64,000 nt of DNA. Origin: Kitasatospora humi. GTDB lineage: Bacteria; Actinomycetota; Actinomycetes; Streptomycetales; Streptomycetaceae. The stretch is from NCBI RefSeq assembly GCF_020907985.1, contig NZ_JAJJPA010000007.1, positions 1-64,000 on the forward strand, read 5' to 3'. The number at the start of each line of letters is the position of its first letter. Within the stretch, counting starts at the first letter, position 1. Positions 59,848 through 64,000 of the stretch are shown here, one piece after another. The position numbers were made by a program, and so were the translations under genes. The notes beneath the pieces are model-generated. The model was not told the origin of the DNA. It did no database searches and saw only the letters and a list, made by a program, of their open reading frames with translations.

Positions 59848-61586
59848 CGCCGCTCGCCGCCAAGGTGAACGCGCCCGCGCTCACGGTGTTCCTGCTGCTG
59901 CTCGCGCTGGTCACCGTCCTGGGCTTCCTGGCCGCCCGCTGGCGCCGGGCCGCCAACACCCGCCACCTGGACGAATGGGGCCTGGGCGGCCGCTCGTTCG
60001 GCACCTGGGTGACCTGGTTCCTGCTCGGCGGTGACGCCTACACCGCCTACACCTTCGTCGCGGTGCCCGCCGCCGTGTTCGCCACCGGGGCGGCCGGCTT
60101 CTGGTCGGTGCCCTACGCCGCCATGGTCTACCCGCTGGTCTTCCTGCTGCTGCCGCGGCTGTGGTCGGTGGCCCGGGTGCACGGCTACGTCACCCCGGCC
60201 GACTTCGTCCGCGGCCGCTACGGCTCCCGGGCGCTGGGACTGGCGGTCGCGCTCACCGGCATCCTCGCCACCATGCCGTACATCGCGCTCCAACTGGTGG
60301 GCCTGGAGGCGGTGCTGAACGTCATGGGCCTCGGCGGCGGCCCCGGCGCCTCGCCGCTGGTCAAGGACCTGCCGCTGCTGCTGGCCTTCGCCGTGCTGGC
60401 CGCCTACACCTACTCCTCCGGCCTGCGCGCGCCCGCCCTGATCGCGTTCGTCAAGGACACCCTGGTGTACCTGGTCGTCCTGGTGGCGGTCGTCTACCTG
60501 CCCATGCGGCTGGGCGGCTACCACCACATCTTCGACACCGCCGCCGCCAAGTACCGGGCCGTCAGCCCCGCCACCCACCAGCCGGTCGGCTCGCTCGTCC
60601 CCGGGTCGTCGGCCCAGTGGGCGTACGCCACGCTGGCGCTCGGCTCGGCCCTGGCCCTGTTCATGTACCCGCACACCGTCACCGGCGTGCTCGCCGCGAA
60701 GTCGCGCCGGACCGTCCGGCGCAACATGGCGCTGCTGCCCGCCTACTCGCTCCTCCTCGGGCTGCTCGCGCTGCTCGGCTTCATGGCCGTGACCGACGGC
60801 GTCGGCAAGGGCGTCAAGGGCTACAACGCACAGCTCGCGGTGCCGCAGCTGTTCGCCGACCTGTTCCCCGGCTGGTTCGCCGGCGTCGCCTTCGCGGCGA
60901 TCGGCATCGGCGCGCTGGTCCCGGCCGCGATCATGTCCATCGGCGCGGCCAACCTCTTCACCCGCAACGTCTACAAGGAGTTCGTCCGGCCCGGCGCCAC
61001 CGCCGAGCAGGAGACGAAGGTCGCCAAGTACGTCTCGCTGCTGGTCAAGTTCGGCGCGCTGGTCTTCGTCCTCGGCACCGACCAGCAGCTCGCGATCAAC
61101 CTGCAGCTGCTCGGCGGACTGTGGATCCTGCAGACCGTGCCGACCATCGGCGCCGGTCTCTTCACCCGCTGGTTCCACCGCTGGGCGCTGCTGGGCGGTT
61201 GGGCCGTCGGCATGGCCTACGGCAGCTGGCAGGCGTACGGCATCGCAAGCCCCGCCACCAAGCACTTCGGTGGCAGCACCGCGCTGATCCCGCTGATCGG
61301 CCGCACCGGCTACATCGGCCTGACCGCCTTCGTGCTCAACCTGGTCACCGCCACCGCGCTCACCGTGCTGCTCCGCGCGCTGCGCGCGCCCCAGGGCGCC
61401 GACGAGACCCGGCCCGCCGACTACCGGGCGGAGGTCGGTGACGGGACCGGCCCCAGCGACCACCAGCCCGACGCCGGCAGCCCGGCGGCAGCGGACACCG
61501 GCGACCACCAGCCCGACGCCGGCAGCCCGGCGGCAGCGGACGCCGGCGGCCCGGAACCGGCCCCCGCCACCGCCCCCACGGGCTGA
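59844..61586 (+). CDS. Sodium:solute symporter (SSS family)
   Basis: 580 aa with about 13 helices. The N-terminal EWGLGGRSFGTWVTWFLLGG, then YTAYTFVAVPAAVFATGAAG, and FAAIGIGALVPAAIMSIGAAN are typical SSS sequences. Monocarboxylates are common substrates of DUF3311-linked SSS members, but this is not proven here. The C-terminal 60 residues are hydrophilic and contain a 15-residue tandem duplication. Confidence 0.92.
   Translation: MTPLAAKVNAPALTVFLLLLALVTVLGFLAARWRRAANTRHLDEWGLGGRSFGTWVTWFLLGGDAYTAYTFVAVPAAVFATGAAGFWSVPYAAMVYPLVFLLLPRLWSVARVHGYVTPADFVRGRYGSRALGLAVALTGILATMPYIALQLVGLEAVLNVMGLGGGPGASPLVKDLPLLLAFAVLAAYTYSSGLRAPALIAFVKDTLVYLVVLVAVVYLPMRLGGYHHIFDTAAAKYRAVSPATHQPVGSLVPGSSAQWAYATLALGSALALFMYPHTVTGVLAAKSRRTVRRNMALLPAYSLLLGLLALLGFMAVTDGVGKGVKGYNAQLAVPQLFADLFPGWFAGVAFAAIGIGALVPAAIMSIGAANLFTRNVYKEFVRPGATAEQETKVAKYVSLLVKFGALVFVLGTDQQLAINLQLLGGLWILQTVPTIGAGLFTRWFHRWALLGGWAVGMAYGSWQAYGIASPATKHFGGSTALIPLIGRTGYIGLTAFVLNLVTATALTVLLRALRAPQGADETRPADYRAEVGDGTGPSDHQPDAGSPAAADTGDHQPDAGSPAAADAGGPEPAPATAPTG
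61456..61545 (+). repeat. 45-bp tandem duplication in the symporter gene
   Basis: 61456-61500 and 61501-61545 are nearly identical (start gcgaccaccagcccgacgcc) and encode DHQPDAGSPAAAD twice in the cytoplasmic tail. The near identity implies a recent slippage event that kept the frame. Confidence 0.9.
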
Positions 61587-61603
61587 ACACGCGAAGGCAG
61601 CAG

Positions 61604-63337
61604 ATGAGAACCGCCTCCACCACGGTGCCGCGCCCCGCCCCGCCCGTCGGGTCGGGCCCGGCCCTCCTCGACCGCGTCCGCGCCGGCCTGATCGGCGACG
61701 GCGAGGTGCTGAACGGGCCCTACGGCCCCCGGCGGACGACGTACGCCGACTACACCGCCTCCGGCCGGTCGCTCGACTTCATCGAGGACCACGTCCGGGA
61801 GGCGGTCCTCCCCCACTACGCCAACACGCACACCGAGAGCTCCGCCACCGGCCTGCAGACCAACCGGCTGCGGGAGGACGCCCGCGCACTGATCCACCGG
61901 GCGGTCGGCGGCACCGACGACCACCTGGTGCTGTTCTGCGGCTCCGGCAGCACCGCCGCCGTCAACCGGCTGGTGGCCCTGCTCGGCCTGGCCGGCCCCG
62001 CGTCCTCGGCCGAGGTGCCGGCCGAGCGGCGGCCGGTGGTCTTCGTGGGCCCGTACGAGCACCACTCGAACGAGCTGCCCTGGCGGGAGTCGGCCGCCGA
62101 TGTGGTGGTGATCCGCGAGGACGCCGACGGCCGCATCGACCTGGCCGACCTGCGGGCCCGGCTCGTCCGCCACGCCGGCCGGCCGTTGAAGATCGGCAGC
62201 TTCTCGGCCGCGTCCAACGTCACCGGCATCCGCTCCGACACGGACGCCATCGCCCACCTGTTGCACGCCCACGGCGCGCTGTCCGTCTGGGACTTCGCGA
62301 CCGCCGGCCCCTACCTGCCGATCCGCGTCGGTGGGTCGGCGCCCGGGCGCGGCGACCACAAGGACGCCGTGTTCCTCTCCCCGCACAAGTTCGTCGGCGG
62401 CCCGCAGACCCCGGGCGTCCTGGTGGTGCGGCGCCAGCTGATCCGCAACGCGGTGCCGACCGCGCCGGGCGGCGGCACCGTCTCCTACGTGAGCCCCGCC
62501 GACCACCGCTACCTCGACGATCCGGTGGCCCGCGAGGAGAGCGGCACCCCGGCGATCGTGGAGTCGATCCGCGCCGGGCTGGTCTTCGCCCTCAAGGAGG
62601 CGGTCGGCACCGAACTCATCCACACCCGGGAGGAACGGGCCTGGCGGGCGGCGCTCGCCCGCTGGCGGGACAACCCCGACATCGTGGTGCTGGGCAACGT
62701 CGACGTGCCGCGCCTGCCCGTGGTCTCGTTCCTGATCCGCCACGAGGAGCAGTTCCTGCACCACAACTACGTGGTGGCGCTGCTCAACGACCTCTTCGGC
62801 ATCCAGGCCCGCGGCGGCTGCTCGTGCGCCGGCCCTTACGGCCACCGGCTGCTGGGCATCGGCCCCAAGCGTTCGGAGGCCTTCCGCGAGCAGATCGTCG
62901 AGCACGGCTTCGACGGCCTCAAGCCCGGCTGGACCCGGGTCAGCTTCCCGTACTTCATGTCGGACACGGTCCGGGACTACGTCGTCGACGCGGTCGACCT
63001 GATCGCCGCCGAGGGCCACCGCCTGCTGCCCGACTACCGCTTCTGCCCCCGCACCGGCCGCTGGCGCCACCGGGCGGCCGCCGGCGATCCACCGCTGCGA
63101 CTGACCGACCTGCGCTTCGACGGGCCCGACCCGCTCGGCCGGCCGGCCCGCCGTCCGCCCCTGGGGGAGGATGCGCTCCGCGGCCACCTCGCCGAGGCGC
63201 GGGCGCTGCTCGCGGGGCGGCGACCCGAGGCCCGGGCGCCGCTCGGGGGGCTCCGGGCGGCGGCGCCCGGCGGGCCGAACGGGCTGCCCGCCGGCTTCGA
63301 GGCGCTGCGCTGGTTCCCGCTCCCGCCCACGACCTGA
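61604..63337 (+). CDS. Class V aminotransferase / cysteine desulfurase-like PLP enzyme
   Basis: 577 aa. The PLP-binding Lys is in FLSPHKFVGGPQTPG (about residue 262). Other fold landmarks are YADYTASGRSLDFIEDHV, FCGSGSTAAVNRLVALLG, GPYEHHSNELPW and VWDFATAGPYLPI. A Cys pair in GIQARGGCSCAGPYGHRLLG occupies the place of the desulfurase catalytic loop. It is longer than usual, with a C-terminal extension rich in Arg/Pro. GAAGG precedes the ATG. It follows the symporter by 17 bases, so it is likely co-transcribed. Confidence 0.87.
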   Translation: MRTASTTVPRPAPPVGSGPALLDRVRAGLIGDGEVLNGPYGPRRTTYADYTASGRSLDFIEDHVREAVLPHYANTHTESSATGLQTNRLREDARALIHRAVGGTDDHLVLFCGSGSTAAVNRLVALLGLAGPASSAEVPAERRPVVFVGPYEHHSNELPWRESAADVVVIREDADGRIDLADLRARLVRHAGRPLKIGSFSAASNVTGIRSDTDAIAHLLHAHGALSVWDFATAGPYLPIRVGGSAPGRGDHKDAVFLSPHKFVGGPQTPGVLVVRRQLIRNAVPTAPGGGTVSYVSPADHRYLDDPVAREESGTPAIVESIRAGLVFALKEAVGTELIHTREERAWRAALARWRDNPDIVVLGNVDVPRLPVVSFLIRHEEQFLHHNYVVALLNDLFGIQARGGCSCAGPYGHRLLGIGPKRSEAFREQIVEHGFDGLKPGWTRVSFPYFMSDTVRDYVVDAVDLIAAEGHRLLPDYRFCPRTGRWRHRAAAGDPPLRLTDLRFDGPDPLGRPARRPPLGEDALRGHLAEARALLAGRRPEARAPLGGLRAAAPGGPNGLPAGFEALRWFPLPPTT

Positions 63338-63530
63338 GCCCGGCCACGGGCGCGAGCACTTGGGCCTGGCCGGAGGCGGCCCCCACGGCCTGGGCCGACC
63401 GCCGCTTGCGGATCATGGAGAATGGGGGCTGATCAGCGGTCGGCAGCCGGCAGCGCGACCGGCCTGCGGTGGCGACCTGCCGTTGCCGCCGCGGGAGTGG
63501 CAGGCCGGCAGCGGGTGAGGAGCGGATCGG

Positions 63531-64000
63531 ATGGCGGAGCGGCACGCCCGTGCGGCGGCCGGCCCCGCGCGCCTGGTCGGGCGCGCCACGCAGACCGCCC
63601 GGCTGCGCGAACGCCTGGCGGCCGGGCTGCGCGGGCGGGGCGGTTCGCTCTTCGTGTCGGGCGAGGCCGGTGCCGGGGTGACCAGCCTGCTGGAGTGCTG
63701 CCTGCCCGAGGCGGTGGACGCGGGGGCGCAGGTCTGGCGCGGGGCCGCCGACGAGCTCGGTCGGCGGCTGCCGCTGCTGCCGTTCCTGGAGTGCCGCACC
63801 GCCGACGGGCTCCCGCTCTACCGCTCCGACCCGGAGCTGGCCGACCTCGCCAGGGCGGGCGGCGGGGGTGTCTCGGTCACGGCGACCAGCGGTGTGCTGC
63901 TGGAGGTCGTGACGGAGCAGTGCGCCCGGGGGCCGTTGGTGGTGCTGATCGACGACGCGCAGTGGCTGGACGAGGCGTCGGTGGCGCTGTGGCAGCGGCT
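63531..64000 (+). CDS. Large AAA-ATPase regulator (LuxR/MalT-type), N-terminal fragment
   Basis: The first 156 codons of a protein that continues past the window. ARLVGRATQTARLRERLAAG then LFVSGEAGAGVTSLLECCLP gives the P-loop region, but the invariant Lys of Walker A is Val (GEAGAGVT). Walker B is normal: PLVVLIDDAQWLDEASVALW. This is the start of the LAL/LuxR group common in streptomycetes; the DNA-binding end is not visible. ATG at 63531 with GTGAGGAG about 9 bases upstream. Confidence 0.8.
   Translation, partial: MAERHARAAAGPARLVGRATQTARLRERLAAGLRGRGGSLFVSGEAGAGVTSLLECCLPEAVDAGAQVWRGAADELGRRLPLLPFLECRTADGLPLYRSDPELADLARAGGGGVSVTATSGVLLEVVTEQCARGPLVVLIDDAQWLDEASVALWQR

Noticed and set aside
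59730..61508. A 592-codon minus-strand frame opposite the sodium:solute symporter
   Set aside because: Same shadow pattern; the symporter motifs are clear on the plus strand.

Overview
The window is high-GC DNA with long overlapping genes, ATGA/GTGA start-stop couplings, GTG and TTG starts, a hopanoid cluster and WhiJ-type regulators (XRE-DUF5753 + DUF397 + histidine-kinase-like ATPase). Together these point to a Streptomyces or Kitasatospora chromosome.

Layout. 1-8598 (minus strand): hopanoid/isoprenoid operon hpnC-hpnD-hpnE-polyprenyl synthase-shc-hpnG-hpnH, followed by the 5' end of ispG. 8889-14351 (minus): six-gene cassette of nucleotidyltransferase, glycerol-1-phosphate dehydrogenase-like enzyme, CDP-alcohol phosphotransferase, GT2 glycosyltransferase and a two-component ABC-2 exporter; it probably makes and exports a phospho-polyol polymer or lipid-linked glycan. 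14787-16042: type I IPP isomerase and an RsbW-like ATPase. 16396-28316: a genomic island in the 3' end of a tRNA-Leu(GAG) gene, bounded by a 19-bp direct repeat. It carries a broken serine recombinase, a pterin-synthase-like gene, a UDP-xylose-synthase-like epimerase, a WhiJ-type regulatory set, a Bell-like effector plus STAND NTPase pair, an MFS exporter, and a small orphan type I-E-like CRISPR array split by an intact IS21-family element. A second broken serine recombinase lies just outside the right repeat, so a second element was probably stacked at the same site.

28845-41806 is accessory metabolism: an aminoglycoside-phosphotransferase-fold kinase, a SnoaL-like protein, a frameshifted antibiotic-monooxygenase-type membrane protein, a two-gene molybdenum hydroxylase, a MarR/MFS pair, an SMI1-like protein, and a NuoF-like/ferric-reductase-like electron-transfer pair. 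42332-44314 is a Kup potassium transporter. 45346-55288 is a nine-gene plus-strand operon: GH15 glucoamylase, GMC oxidoreductase with its small subunit, ferritin-like protein, IolE-like dehydratase, second TIM-barrel isomerase, metallo-beta-lactamase-fold hydrolase, thiamine-diphosphate decarboxylase and EthD protein. I read it as an unassigned flavin-linked sugar or cyclitol oxidation pathway. 55386-58955 (minus) holds a large multidomain PP2C phosphatase and an ECF sigma factor. 59560-64000 (plus) holds a DUF3311/sodium-solute symporter pair, a class V aminotransferase and the start of an AAA/LuxR-type regulator.

The strongest points for a second look are: the IS21 insertion inside a CRISPR spacer, where the 5-bp target duplication exactly restores a 32-nt spacer; the Bell/STAND pair sharing a short amyloid-like motif; the tRNA-Leu island with two recombinase relics; the CDP-alcohol cassette with an altered catalytic motif; and the IolE/GMC operon. 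All calls come from reading the sequence; no database search was possible.
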